DNA of 64,000 bases from positions 1,150,501 to 1,214,500 of the forward strand of contig NZ_CP018153.1 of NCBI RefSeq assembly GCF_001889005.1. Reading direction: 5' to 3'. Shown here in pieces: positions 40,375 through 49,528 of this stretch. The notes below the pieces were generated by a model. It was not told where the DNA came from. It searched no databases and saw only the letters and a list, made by a program, of their open reading frames with translations. Source of the stretch: Christiangramia salexigens. GTDB taxonomy: Bacteria; Bacteroidota; Bacteroidia; Flavobacteriales; Flavobacteriaceae. The position numbers and the translations under genes are program-made. How positions within the stretch are numbered: position 1 is the first letter of the stretch; each line of letters opens with the position of its first letter.

Positions 40375-41109
40375 ATGAAAAGAATTATTCTGATTTTATT
40401 AGTGATCACCTCACTATCAACCGCCGCTCAGGAATCTGTTTTATTGCGCCTTAATTACACCCAGGGAGATAACTATGTTATAGATGTCGAATCTAAACAA
40501 AGTATGGGAATGCAGGGTGGGATGAACATGAATATGAGCATGGAGATGAAAATCACTGAAGTAACAGCGAAAAGAATCAAAACAGAATCTAAGATTACAT
40601 CTGTAATTATGGATATGATGCAGGGAGGAATGACGATGAGCTATGATTCTAATAAGAAAGACGAGGAACTGGATGACATGGGAAAAATGATGAAGTCTCA
40701 GTTTGGACCAATGTTGAATGCTACCATTCATACTACCTTAGATAAGAAGGGGAATATGACTGACACAAAGATCGAACCGCCCATTCCTGGAATGGACCAA
40801 ATAACAGGTAATACAAGTACAATTCATTATCCCGAAGAAAAAGTATCTGTTGGATCATCCTGGACTTCTGAAGATGAGAACGAGGGGATGAAAATGAATA
40901 CTACCTATACGGTAAGTAATATTGCTAATGGGATGGTTTATTTAGATCTTTCGGGAACTGTAAGCGGTACTGGAACTGGAACTATCAAAGGACAAACCAT
41001 AGTTGATATTAAAAGTGGAATTCCAACAAGTGCAACCTATGAGGCTGAAATTTCTGCTCAAGGCATGGATATGAGCATAACTAACAATACTATTATAACC
41101 AAGACATAA
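40375..41109 (+). CDS. DUF6263-like exported protein
   Basis: A 244-residue exported protein with a signal peptide (residues 1-19, AAQ-E). The mature part is rich in methionine (QSMGMQGGMNMNMSMEMK and a second Met-rich segment near 80) and beta-rich, with the pattern EEKVSVGSSWTSEDENEG typical of the DUF6263 family. Methionine-rich segments can bind Cu(I) or act as oxidation sinks, but family members without them are known, so this is speculative. It lies downstream of a fossil attC. Confidence 0.75.
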   Translation: MKRIILILLVITSLSTAAQESVLLRLNYTQGDNYVIDVESKQSMGMQGGMNMNMSMEMKITEVTAKRIKTESKITSVIMDMMQGGMTMSYDSNKKDEELDDMGKMMKSQFGPMLNATIHTTLDKKGNMTDTKIEPPIPGMDQITGNTSTIHYPEEKVSVGSSWTSEDENEGMKMNTTYTVSNIANGMVYLDLSGTVSGTGTGTIKGQTIVDIKSGIPTSATYEAEISAQGMDMSITNNTIITKT

Positions 41110-41212
41110 GATAAAATGCTTGGAAAAATTCCCGTGTACCTTGAAATATAAAATGCATTCTATTCCTGTTTATACAGAACTTTATCTGCAGTAAGAAGAA
41201 ATATTTTCCAGT

Positions 41213-41686
41213 ATGACAAAAAGCGAACAATTAGCAAACCGACTTCGTGAGGTAATTCTAAACGGAACCTGGATAGCAAATACCAATTATAAAGATCAGC
41301 TGGAAAATATAGATTGGAAAATTGCAACACAAAGAATTGCACCTTTTAATAATATTTCGATATTAGCTCAACACATCCATTATTATATTGAGGGCATAGA
41401 GAACGTATATACAACTGGTAAACTTGAAATTAGGGACAAATATAGTTTCGATTTTCCACCTATTGGTTCACAATCTGAATGGGAGACATTTCTCACCAAA
41501 TTTTGGAGTGATACAGAAAACCTTTGCGGACGAATAGAAAATATGTCTGAAGATCAACTTACTGAAAAATTTGTAAACGAAAAATATGGGTCTTTTTTGC
41601 GAAACATAGATGGCATGATAGAACATAGCTATTACCATCTTGGACAAGTAGTACTATTAAAGAAAATGATTTTAAAAAGTATATAG
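41213..41686 (+). CDS. DinB-family protein
   Basis: A 157-residue four-helix-bundle protein of the DinB/YfiT superfamily. The three metal-binding histidines are visible: H in ILAQHIHYY (about residue 52) and HSYYHLGQV (about 142 and 146), in the typical arrangement of one histidine in helix 2 and a pair in the last helix. Bacteroidota members are often thiol transferase-like or of unknown function. A fossil attC follows at 41694. Confidence 0.85.
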   Translation: MTKSEQLANRLREVILNGTWIANTNYKDQLENIDWKIATQRIAPFNNISILAQHIHYYIEGIENVYTTGKLEIRDKYSFDFPPIGSQSEWETFLTKFWSDTENLCGRIENMSEDQLTEKFVNEKYGSFLRNIDGMIEHSYYHLGQVVLLKKMILKSI

Positions 41687-41693
41687 ATTAATA

Positions 41694-41778
41694 CCCACAA
41701 CATCGGTTATATCTTATACCGGTTTCAATCGAAAAAATAGTATTTAATTTTCACCATAGAAAACACACGATCTATTTT
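41694..41778 (+). repeat. fossil attC, left part
   Basis: CCCACAACATCGGTTATATC and then ATACCGGTTTCAATCG: the left core and first arm of an attC, followed by a partial loop. No right arm is found. Confidence 0.5.
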
Positions 41779-41786
41779 AGAATAAC

Positions 41787-42209
41787 ATGAAAAAATACAA
41801 AGCCAGAAAAGGTAAGTTCATTTATTACCTATTAATTGGCCTCCTTTTAATTCCGATAGCCGGCTTTTGGATTGATCATAAAATGATAATTGATCGCCCC
41901 TGGATAATGATCCCTCTTATTACACCTGCTTTACTGATCTTATGGATCCTTTTAGACACCTCCTATGCCATAGATGGCGAACGCTTAAAATTTAGATCTG
42001 CAATTAATAAAGGGAGTATCCCAATAAAAGCCATATTTGAAATAAGAAAAAATAAAACAATGTCGGTAGGCTTAAAACCTGCGATGGCTAAGAATGGGAT
42101 GATCATCAAATATGGGAAATATGATGAAATCTATGTTGCGCCAGTGAATAATGATAAAATGATTTCCGATCTCAAAGCGATCAATCCTGATATAAGAATA
42201 AGCAATTAG
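41787..42209 (+). CDS. small membrane protein with PH-like domain
   Basis: A 140-residue protein with two membrane helices (about 13-32 and 45-64), then a short beta-rich domain (about 65-135) containing YAIDGERLKFRSAINKGSIP, which resembles the bacterial PH-like (bPH) domains of small membrane proteins. These are thought to sense or bind membrane-associated ligands. Weakly supported. A strong terminator follows. Confidence 0.65.
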   Translation: MKKYKARKGKFIYYLLIGLLLIPIAGFWIDHKMIIDRPWIMIPLITPALLILWILLDTSYAIDGERLKFRSAINKGSIPIKAIFEIRKNKTMSVGLKPAMAKNGMIIKYGKYDEIYVAPVNNDKMISDLKAINPDIRISN

Positions 42210-42227
42210 ACCTTCATCCTTCAACAT

Positions 42228-42267
42228 AAAAAAAGCCTGTGAACGTCAAGATCACAGGCTTTTTCTG
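42228..42267. terminator. bidirectional hairpin terminator
   Basis: A-run, stem AGCCTGTGA / TCACAGGCT with a 9-base loop, then TTTTTCTG. It separates the gene ending at 42209 from the glycosyltransferase gene on the other strand. Confidence 0.88.
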
Positions 42268-42288
42268 TTAGGTGAATTTCACCCTGAA

Positions 42289-43695
42289 TTATTTCTTTGT
42301 ACTCAGTTCACGGGTTAACCAACCACTCTTACTTGCCGTAGCAATTGCGTAAGGCGTGATCCAGAACAATCCGAATGTATATAATATGCTATATGAATAC
42401 GCCCAGAAAGATTCCGTAATATTATACTTCTTGGCATAGAAAAATGCCGGGAAACTCGATAGGATCAATATACTTAGCAGCGTAGAACTTATGAAAAGTA
42501 CAGGATGGGATACTACAAAGAACAACATTAAGAAAATAAGCGGGTAGCTCATGATGATCTTAAGGAACTGGTTTATAAAAAGAAGCCTTGTACCAGTTTT
42601 TGAGCCTTCCCTGAAATTAGTAAAGACATATTTGGCCATCTGGATATTCTCACGAACATTGCTTCTTCCCCATCTAATGAACATTTTATACAGACCTTTG
42701 TAACGCTCTGGCACATTAGTATATGCATAAGCATTTCTCTGAAACAGAACATGTTTACCCTGTTTAAGGATCATATTGGTCATCGCACGGTCCTCTCCAA
42801 TATCTGAAGCTTTCCCCATAAAGGTCTGATTGATCCACTTTGGTAAACATTTAAAAACAGCAGAACTACGATATGCTGCCAGGGCACCTGGAGTACAAAG
42901 AACAGACTCCAAGGAACTTTCTGCAGAACGAACAAATTCAAAACTCAATACAAAACTTACATTGAGCATCTTCGGCAGTAAAGCCTTCTCATTGTTCAAT
43001 ACACGGATATTTCCGGCTACAGCTCCACATTTCTCATTCACCACGAATGGGCTAACCAGGTTTCTTAAAGTATCTGGATTCACCACAGAATCACTATCTA
43101 CAGTTACAAATACCTCACCGGTTCCCAGGTTGAATCCCCGGTACAGGGCATGACGTTTTCCTTTGTTCTCCGGTTGCTGAAATATGGAAACACGATCACC
43201 TAATTCATCATTTGCCTTTTTCATCCAGGCCCAGGTATCATCCTTACTACCATCATCTATAGCCAGTAACTGTATCTTTTCTATAGGATAGTCGCTGGCT
43301 GCGAGACTTAGCAGGGTGGCATAAACCTGTTTTCCCTCGTTATATGCAGGGACGATCACTGTACATGTTGGTAGCTCTTCGTCTGTAACAGATTCAATAG
43401 CTTTATATCTAAAGTATAGGTAAAGATTATAAATAAAGAAACCAGCTCGGTAAAGAAATAAAGCGCCGGCAATTATAAAGAAAACGAATCCCCAGGTGGA
43501 GTTCAATCTTTCCATGTTATATGCGGCGAAATCGGTTTGTAGGTTATACACCAAAAAAGCTGCCCCAATCATTAAAATGAAGCTGCTTATAAGTACTACT
43601 ATTCCCCAGGTATTCGCCGGGTTTTTAACTGGCTTGTTATTGTTAGATTCAAAATTTGCAGATGCGCCTGCATTAAACTTATTGCCTGAATTCAT
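42289..43695 (-). CDS. family 2 glycosyltransferase, membrane
   Basis: From the ATG at 43695 the product is 468 residues; a longer frame to 43851 has no family support. It has two N-terminal membrane helices, a GT-A domain (about 110-330) with VIVPAYNEGK, the DxD-type VTVDSDSV, and the QxxRW-like IRWGRSN in the third part, and several C-terminal membrane helices. The layout is that of a processive GT2 (hyaluronan/cellulose/PgaC-like) enzyme, making a beta-linked polysaccharide from a nucleotide sugar at the inner membrane. A C-terminal PilZ domain is not seen. The DUF4494 gene lies upstream on the same strand. Confidence 0.85.
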   Translation of the reverse strand: MNSGNKFNAGASANFESNNNKPVKNPANTWGIVVLISSFILMIGAAFLVYNLQTDFAAYNMERLNSTWGFVFFIIAGALFLYRAGFFIYNLYLYFRYKAIESVTDEELPTCTVIVPAYNEGKQVYATLLSLAASDYPIEKIQLLAIDDGSKDDTWAWMKKANDELGDRVSIFQQPENKGKRHALYRGFNLGTGEVFVTVDSDSVVNPDTLRNLVSPFVVNEKCGAVAGNIRVLNNEKALLPKMLNVSFVLSFEFVRSAESSLESVLCTPGALAAYRSSAVFKCLPKWINQTFMGKASDIGEDRAMTNMILKQGKHVLFQRNAYAYTNVPERYKGLYKMFIRWGRSNVRENIQMAKYVFTNFREGSKTGTRLLFINQFLKIIMSYPLIFLMLFFVVSHPVLFISSTLLSILILSSFPAFFYAKKYNITESFWAYSYSILYTFGLFWITPYAIATASKSGWLTRELSTKK

Positions 43696-43881
43696 ATACT
43701 CTGATTTTATAAAATCATTTTGAATTGGTGCATAAGCAATTGACGTGCCAGTGTCAAGGCCTTTAAAAATCAGGCGGTTAAAAAGATCGGGAAAACAAGT
43801 TGGGGAAAATTTCCCCACTAATCCCGCTAATGCGATTAAGAATACACACAAACGGGATCTTGGGGGATTTTATAATAAGGC

Positions 43882-44385
43882 TTATATAGCCTCGCTTTCT
43901 TCTAACTCAGCTTCTTTGGCTTCTATAGATTCAGAAGAGTTAGTCTCTTCTTCCCCTGTAAAATATGGGAATACGTCTAAAATGGGAGACTCAGAAATTG
44001 CCGGGATGGTATAATCTCCGGTGGTGCCTTCCATGGCCTGCTCGGTATTTTCGTAAGCCTCCTTTACATCATTGGCCTGAACCAGCATATACAGGTTGGA
44101 TTTGCTCTCCTTCCCGCTTTCATCATCATAACTTATTAATGAAACCTTGGATTTGAACCATCTATCTGAATTTTCTACCGGATGAACTTCAGCGAAATTT
44201 GCAACTTTAATATTGGTGATCCTGAATTCTTCGCTGGTGTAGGTAGCCATCTCTTCTGTGATCCTAGATTCGGCTTCTGTATAAGAAACCGCATCCAGCA
44301 GATAGGTTTCGGTGGTGATCTTAGATTCTCCTGTTTCGTGTGTTTTTCTGTATTTTACTTTGCACTCGTACCAGATTACGCTCAT
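43882..44385 (-). CDS. DUF4494 protein
   Basis: A 167-residue soluble protein of the Bacteroidota-specific DUF4494 family: WYECKVKYRKTHETGE at the N-terminus and the segment TYLLDAVSYTEAESRI, followed by SEEFRITNIKVANFAEV and WFKSKVSLISYDDESG. The C-terminal 30 residues are glutamate- and serine-rich and less conserved. Function unknown; usually found as a single-copy core gene, so it marks conserved chromosome next to the accessory region. Confidence 0.9.
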   Translation of the reverse strand: MSVIWYECKVKYRKTHETGESKITTETYLLDAVSYTEAESRITEEMATYTSEEFRITNIKVANFAEVHPVENSDRWFKSKVSLISYDDESGKESKSNLYMLVQANDVKEAYENTEQAMEGTTGDYTIPAISESPILDVFPYFTGEEETNSSESIEAKEAELEESEAI

Positions 44386-44585
44386 ATCTCAAATTTATTT
44401 TTGGGAGGCCAAATATAGATTTTAATAAAAATCTGAATGATGAACCTGAAAATAAATATTCACAATTTTGAACCGTCACCTTTCTATGATTCTTGATCAT
44501 TTTTAATCAGATAAAAACTGAAATAGGAGAACTGCATTCAGTTTTAAATTTTTATTTTCCCAATTCAGAAAATTCGAAGGATTCC

Positions 44586-45395
44586 ATGAAAACGATTCTA
44601 TACCTTACAGATCTGTATTACAAAGCCAACGGCAGGAAATATTATGAAGAAGATCTTTTCATAACAGATAGATTAAGAGCACACTTCAATATTTTGATCG
44701 GACATCCGCAGCAGGCAATTCGTTTTTTGGAACATTCAGATCTGGTGGTTTTCAGGAATACCGGGCCGGTGATAGGCTATCAGGAATATTTTCAGAAGTT
44801 TCTTGAAGCCGTAAAGGATCATGAGGTAAAAACTTTCAATTCTTTTGACGGAAAAGCCGATATCAAAGGCAAGCAATATCTTATAGATCTTACCAAAAAT
44901 GGGTTTCCTGTGATCCCTACAATAAACAGTGCAGAAGCTATAGATCAATTAGGACATTGCGACAAATACGTACTCAAGCTTAAGAATGGTGCCGATTCCA
45001 TTGGAATGAAGATCCTGAATAAGAAAGATTTACTCAAATCCGATCTGGAAAATAAGCTTATTCAACCATTCATAGATTTTAAATATGAAGTATCGTTCTA
45101 TTATTTGAACGATGAATTCCAGTATGCTCTCTATGCGCCAGATAAGGCAAAGCGCTGGGAATTGACCGAATATGAAGCTAGCGAACAGGATCTAGATTTT
45201 GCTGAAAAATTCATATCATGGAATGGAATCCAACAGGGTATTACCAGAGTGGATGCCTGCCGACAACCGGATGGTTCACTATTGCTCGTAGAGTTGGAGG
45301 ACCTGAATCCCTTTCTTTCCATTGATCTTCTAAATGCTGAAAAACGAGAGGAATTTATAAATGCATTGATACATAGTCTAAAGAAAATAATTTGA
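44586..45395 (+). CDS. ATP-grasp domain protein
   Basis: From ATG 44586 the product is 269 residues; an earlier start (44493) has no clear support. The C-terminal two thirds are ATP-grasp-like: a lysine strand KYVLKLKNGADSIGMKIL (about 138-155), IQPFIDFKYEVSFYYL (the 'EVSF' strand), and a metal-binding glutamate/asparagine pair in LLLVELEDLNPFLS. The substrate-binding N-terminal domain has TLYLTDLYYKANGRKYYEED-type sequence (quoted in part). It would join a carboxylate to an amine or thiol with ATP; substrate unknown. Confidence 0.8.
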   Translation: MKTILYLTDLYYKANGRKYYEEDLFITDRLRAHFNILIGHPQQAIRFLEHSDLVVFRNTGPVIGYQEYFQKFLEAVKDHEVKTFNSFDGKADIKGKQYLIDLTKNGFPVIPTINSAEAIDQLGHCDKYVLKLKNGADSIGMKILNKKDLLKSDLENKLIQPFIDFKYEVSFYYLNDEFQYALYAPDKAKRWELTEYEASEQDLDFAEKFISWNGIQQGITRVDACRQPDGSLLLVELEDLNPFLSIDLLNAEKREEFINALIHSLKKII

Positions 45396-45495
45396 ACTCA
45401 TTTGATGAAGCCATGACCAGTAACAAAAAGTTAACTTGTTATACTGAATGCTTTTAAAATATCGCCTGAGAAATAGGTTTTACCAATAGAAAGGA

Positions 45496-45914
45496 ATGAG
45501 GAAAAAAAGAATAGCGTATTTATTGCAACAAGTCTGGATGGCTATATCTCTGATAAAAATGGCGGAATTGACTGGCCCTACGACAAACCTGTCTTTGTTT
45601 TGAGTAATAAATTAAGTGAGATCCCGGAGAGCCTTCAAGGTAAAGCATTTTTGATAAAAGGGAATTTGATTGATATTCTAAATAAAATTCATGAAAAAGG
45701 CTATTATCGGCTTTATATTGATGGCGGAACCACAATAAGAAATTTCTTAAAAGAAGATCTAATAGATGAAATGACTCTCACAACAATTCCAATTCTGTTA
45801 GGTGGCGGAACTTCTTTATTCTCCGAACTTCCCAATGAAATGAAATTTGAACTGATCGGAACAAAAACATATTTGAATCAGATTATTCAAAATCATTACA
45901 AAAGGCAGAAATAA
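45496..45914 (+). pseudogene. RibD/DHFR-type reductase, frameshifted and internally deleted
   Basis: The ATG at 45496 is one base out of frame with the rest, at a run of A (45502-45508). The following frame codes for FIATSLDGYISDKNGGIDW, the start of a dihydrofolate-reductase-family (RibD C-terminal) protein. The sequence then jumps directly to WPYDKPVFVLSNKLSEIP; homologues have about 45 more residues here (including the MGRxTFE segment). The rest (RLYIDGGTTIRNFLKEDLID and ILLGGGTSLF) is normal. So the gene has a frameshift plus an in-frame deletion and is not functional. Confidence 0.8.
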
Positions 45915-46079
45915 AAAATGATATGGCTATATCGTTTATGATATATACAATTGAATTCTGAAAAAAGCTCCCGGCTGCTCTGTTCTCGGTTACATATGGT
46001 AAACGAAACGCCTGATTGTAATTTTTTAATTAATTCTGAAGTCATTCCAGTTCGCAATATCAGATATCTTACATAAGGG

Positions 46080-46222
46080 GTTAATTAAAAAGTGTATTTT
46101 TAGAAAGCAATAAAAAATTAGTTCCTATAACTATAGGGACGCGTCCCCTACCCCGGCTATTTGAATTTAACCAACATAAACTCCCCCACCCGATTCTTCA
46201 TTTAAGCGAAACCGTTATATTG
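46080..46222 (+). repeat. fossil attC
   Basis: TTAGAAAGCAATAAAAAATT, the variant GGGACGCGTCCCCTACCCC, GAATTTAACC and GAAACCGTTATATTGCA. The order (loop, GACGCGTCCC, AACC, ACCGTT) follows the loop and right arm of class A, with an insertion of about 35 bp in the right arm. Confidence 0.65.
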
Positions 46223-46270
46223 CAATTCATTATCCACTATATTCAGAAATAAGCCATTAAGCCGTTCCTC

Positions 46271-47302
46271 ATGAAAAACAAGTCAATTCTTCTTAGTATT
46301 CTTATCGCGATCATATCCGTTCTAATTTCCTGTGAACCCACTCCGCCTGAAAAAGCTCCGGAAGTGATTTCTGAAGAAAAAGAAACTCCTGTAGTCGAAG
46401 AAGAAGAAGAAGAAGAAGAGGAAACAGAAGAGGAAGAAACTCCGGTGATCGAATACCTCGACTTTCCCGATCCTAATTTTAAACATGCCTTAGTTAATAC
46501 CAAATGTATAGATGTGGATAATGACAGAATTGGTGATATGGACATGGACTCCAACGATGATGGGGAAATTGATAAGAGTGAAGCAGAATTCATTGAAAAT
46601 TTAATACTTCAGTTTAATTACTGGGATATTAAAAGAACGGTTGATATTACAGGCATTGAGAACTTTAAAGATCTTAGATCATTAATTATTACAAGTGGTG
46701 AATCTGAAGGTTTCATAGAAAGCACTAAAACAGAACCAATTTCCTACAATCTTACCATTTTAACTCAATTAGAATTTTTACGGATAACTGAACTTGGAAC
46801 AGAGTTTTTTGATTCGATAGATCTAACCGGTCTTTCCAGTTTGGTTGAGGCCGATCTATGGGGAAACAGGCCTAGTTTTTTAAGTGATTCCCGTGAATGG
46901 GAGGATCCTATTTATTTTACCGAATTAAAGTTGACAGGTTGTTCCAGCCTGAAACAACTAAGAATCATGAATAGTTTTTTCATAGTCGATTTTTGTCAGG
47001 TTCCAACATTGGAAAAGCTTAATATGCGCTATTTAGAAGCAGGAGAACCTGAGGTTTTTGATTTTCACTGTTTAACCCGGCTTAAGTGGTTAGATATTTC
47101 AGAAAACACTATAGAATCCCTGATCTTAAAGAATACTTCTGTACTGGAAACTTTTGAGGTTAGTTATATTGGTTCTGAAGCTGATCATTCTAATTATCCT
47201 TTCGTAAAATATATCTGTATCGATGATATTCCAGAAGAATATGAACAGATAACCACATTAATAGATCAAAATACAGTGGTTACAACAGATTGTACTTTTT
47301 AA
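46271..47302 (+). CDS. lipoprotein with EF-hand and leucine-rich segment
   Basis: A 343-residue lipoprotein (LISCEPTPPEK, cysteine near residue 21). Residues 35-57 are a glutamate-only tract coded by GAA/GAG repeats (46396-46440), a possible variable-length region. Then an EF-hand-like calcium segment (VDNDRIGDMDMDSNDDGEID, about 77-96), and a leucine-rich-repeat-like C-terminal half. The product is probably surface exposed and may bind partners or Ca2+. It follows a fossil attC. No specific function. Confidence 0.72.
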   Translation: MKNKSILLSILIAIISVLISCEPTPPEKAPEVISEEKETPVVEEEEEEEEETEEEETPVIEYLDFPDPNFKHALVNTKCIDVDNDRIGDMDMDSNDDGEIDKSEAEFIENLILQFNYWDIKRTVDITGIENFKDLRSLIITSGESEGFIESTKTEPISYNLTILTQLEFLRITELGTEFFDSIDLTGLSSLVEADLWGNRPSFLSDSREWEDPIYFTELKLTGCSSLKQLRIMNSFFIVDFCQVPTLEKLNMRYLEAGEPEVFDFHCLTRLKWLDISENTIESLILKNTSVLETFEVSYIGSEADHSNYPFVKYICIDDIPEEYEQITTLIDQNTVVTTDCTF

Positions 47303-47474
47303 TTAAACCACTTTGGTAGACAAAACTTAACATAACTGTCTAAAAGATCTCTGGAATAGTCATTTTTATCGGAAGAAAAGATGAAGTTAAATAGAACTAA
47401 AAAGATATCTGAAAACCCCATTTAAAATAGTGTTTACAGATATCTTCTTTAAATTTGAATTACTTTAGGTTTAC

Positions 47475-47981
47475 TTATTGAAAATTCCCCATTTCATCCA
47501 ATTTCACACGCATGGTTTTACCCGCATTTTCCAGTTTTAATTTATATTTCTTATTGGCACCCCGATTTTCATAGAAAGTTACCAAATAGACATCCTGGGT
47601 TATGGTCCATCCCGGATACTTACCTAAAACAGCCTCCGTAATGACTAATGGGAGTTTAATGTTTTCAAATCTTTCGGCAGCTCTAAGTATATTACCATCC
47701 CTGTCATAAGCTGCTAATATCTTCCCTTGAGGAATATAGAAACTTACAACATATTCATCGTAATCATCGTGGTAAAAATCAGCTTCTTTAATATTAAAAC
47801 TGGCTACCTGGCGTTCAAGCTCTTTTACCGGAATTGATGCCACTTCCCCTGTGTTAACATCATTCAGATACTTGTAGTTCGTTGCGAGAACTGTTACCTC
47901 AGATAACTCCTCGATCTGTGCGAATAGCTGAGGAGTTAATCCTAAAGCCAACAATACAATTAATAATTTTTTCATGATCAA
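47475..47981 (-). CDS. exported PepSY-like protein
   Basis: A 168-residue exported protein; the true start is probably the second ATG (47975), giving a signal peptide ending LFAQ. The domain (about 60-165) resembles the PepSY-like/BLIP-type domains of Bacteroidota: YVVSFYIPQGKILAAYDRDGNILRAAERFENIKLP (quoted in part) then PGWTITQDVYLVTFYENRGANK. These domains are thought to bind peptides or inhibit proteases. The intergenic region upstream (47982-48243) shows no genes. Confidence 0.75.
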   Translation of the reverse strand: MIMKKLLIVLLALGLTPQLFAQIEELSEVTVLATNYKYLNDVNTGEVASIPVKELERQVASFNIKEADFYHDDYDEYVVSFYIPQGKILAAYDRDGNILRAAERFENIKLPLVITEAVLGKYPGWTITQDVYLVTFYENRGANKKYKLKLENAGKTMRVKLDEMGNFQ

Positions 47982-48243
47982 TATGTTTAAGTTAATAATT
48001 CAAACTTTATAAGGACTAAATTATCTTTTATAGATCTGACAAACAATGACTTACGTCATGTTTACACATAATAGATAAAGATTTCTGTAATTGTGAATTT
48101 TTATTAAAAAGGTTATACCAGCCTAAACCCTTTGGATATGTTCTTCTTTCTTGCAAGAGTCCTCAAAAACTTGCATTTTACGGACTTATCGGAATCCATT
48201 TTGAAAAAATTAAACGATTGGTCTAACTTTATTTAGTTTAAAA

Positions 48244-48843
48244 ATGAAAAAATCCCTTATCTATAAAATATGTGGCATACTGGGAATCCTTGGTTGCGTT
48301 GGAGTCCTTGCCGGAGATATTATTGGAATAGCGCTTCATGAAGCACATGATCCTATTAGTGACACTATAAGTATGCTGGCAATAGGGAAATATGGCTGGA
48401 TCCAGGATTATGGATTGGATCTTCTGGCGGTGGGTTATATGGCCCTTGCGATTGGTCTTTATAACTGGAAAAGTACCGGCACAAAATGGATAATTAGTCT
48501 TATTATACTTGCAATAATAGGTATAGACCTGGTTATCATCGCAGAACATAATCAATATGCAGGAAGACCCGGGTATACTATTCACCGAAAATTAGTTTAT
48601 CTGTTGGCCGGATTGTTTCTGGCTTTGAACTTTCTGATATATAAAGATCTAAGTTCCCTGAAACCGTGTTTAAAGAAGTTTTCACTATATATTGGGTTTC
48701 TTTGGCTCATCTTTGCACCATTTTTTCCTCTTATTCCCGACGGATGGGACGGCGCTTATGAAAGATTAGCCTGTACGCTATTGGTGATCTGGCCCGGAGT
48801 CGTTTCTTTTCACCTGATAAGAACTGCAGACAAGGAAGATTGA
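48244..48843 (+). CDS. DUF998 membrane protein
   Basis: A 199-residue inner-membrane protein with five to six helices (first at about 8-28, then 55-75, 82-103, 120-137, 145-163 and 175-193) and the DUF998 pattern: HDPISDTISMLAIGKYGWIQDYGL in the loop between helices 1 and 2 (quoted in part) and SFHLIRTADKED at the C-terminus. Function unknown. It is followed by a nucleoside deoxyribosyltransferase gene 40 bp downstream. Confidence 0.85.
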   Translation: MKKSLIYKICGILGILGCVGVLAGDIIGIALHEAHDPISDTISMLAIGKYGWIQDYGLDLLAVGYMALAIGLYNWKSTGTKWIISLIILAIIGIDLVIIAEHNQYAGRPGYTIHRKLVYLLAGLFLALNFLIYKDLSSLKPCLKKFSLYIGFLWLIFAPFFPLIPDGWDGAYERLACTLLVIWPGVVSFHLIRTADKED

Positions 48844-48885
48844 TAGCCATATAATACATTTCAAAAAATTATACGAATTCAGAAT

Positions 48886-49359
48886 ATGCCAAATACTAAT
48901 ATTTATTTCGCCGGACCACTTTTTAGCATAGCCGAAAGAAATTATAATCAAGAGCTTACTTCTAAAATAGAGAATATTGACTTTAAAGTATTTTTACCTC
49001 AAAGAGATGGTGCTGAATTAGACAAACAGCCATTTGAAAAATTGACCCAATCAGAAAGAAATAGAGTCATTTTTGATCTCGATGTTGAACAGGTATTAGA
49101 TAGTGATGTTTTTTTATTTATTCTGGACGGAAGGGTGCCAGACGAAGGTGCCTGCTTTGAATTAGGCATCGCATATTATCAAAAAAGACATACTAATCCT
49201 GAAAAACAGATAATAGGTCTTCATACCGATATGAGGGCATCATTTATAAATTCAAAGTTAAATGCAATGATCGAGGGTGCTTTTGATAAAATTTTTACAT
49301 CTGAATTCGATTTGCTTGAGTACCTGAGTAAAATAAAGGAACGCGTTACAACACCTTAA
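48886..49359 (+). CDS. nucleoside 2-deoxyribosyltransferase
   Basis: A 157-residue cytoplasmic enzyme, the normal length of the family, which swaps the base of 2'-deoxynucleosides in nucleotide salvage. The start is NIYFAGPLFSIAERNYNQEL, the AGPLF motif of the substrate-binding strand, and the catalytic glutamate is in PDEGACFELGIAYY (about residue 87, E in DEGACFE). The intergenic region after it is 170 bp with a short poorly conserved stretch but no clear attC. Confidence 0.9.
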   Translation: MPNTNIYFAGPLFSIAERNYNQELTSKIENIDFKVFLPQRDGAELDKQPFEKLTQSERNRVIFDLDVEQVLDSDVFLFILDGRVPDEGACFELGIAYYQKRHTNPEKQIIGLHTDMRASFINSKLNAMIEGAFDKIFTSEFDLLEYLSKIKERVTTP

Positions 49360-49528
49360 ACCGGAAACCAGGGATTTACCACTAAGGAATTTGAATAGCT
49401 ATAATAGAGTCGGAAATCTAATTAGAATTCAAGTATTTACCAGGAACTCTGCCCTAGCTAACGACCTTGATTAATAAAGCCTAAAAAAGGAATTAGGCCT
49501 TATATTTGGAACTATTAAAGCATAAAAA

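Noticed and set aside
49360..49528. Possible fossil attC after the deoxyribosyltransferase
   Set aside because: Only short matches (CTGCCCTAGCTAACG) without arms or loop; not above chance by eye.
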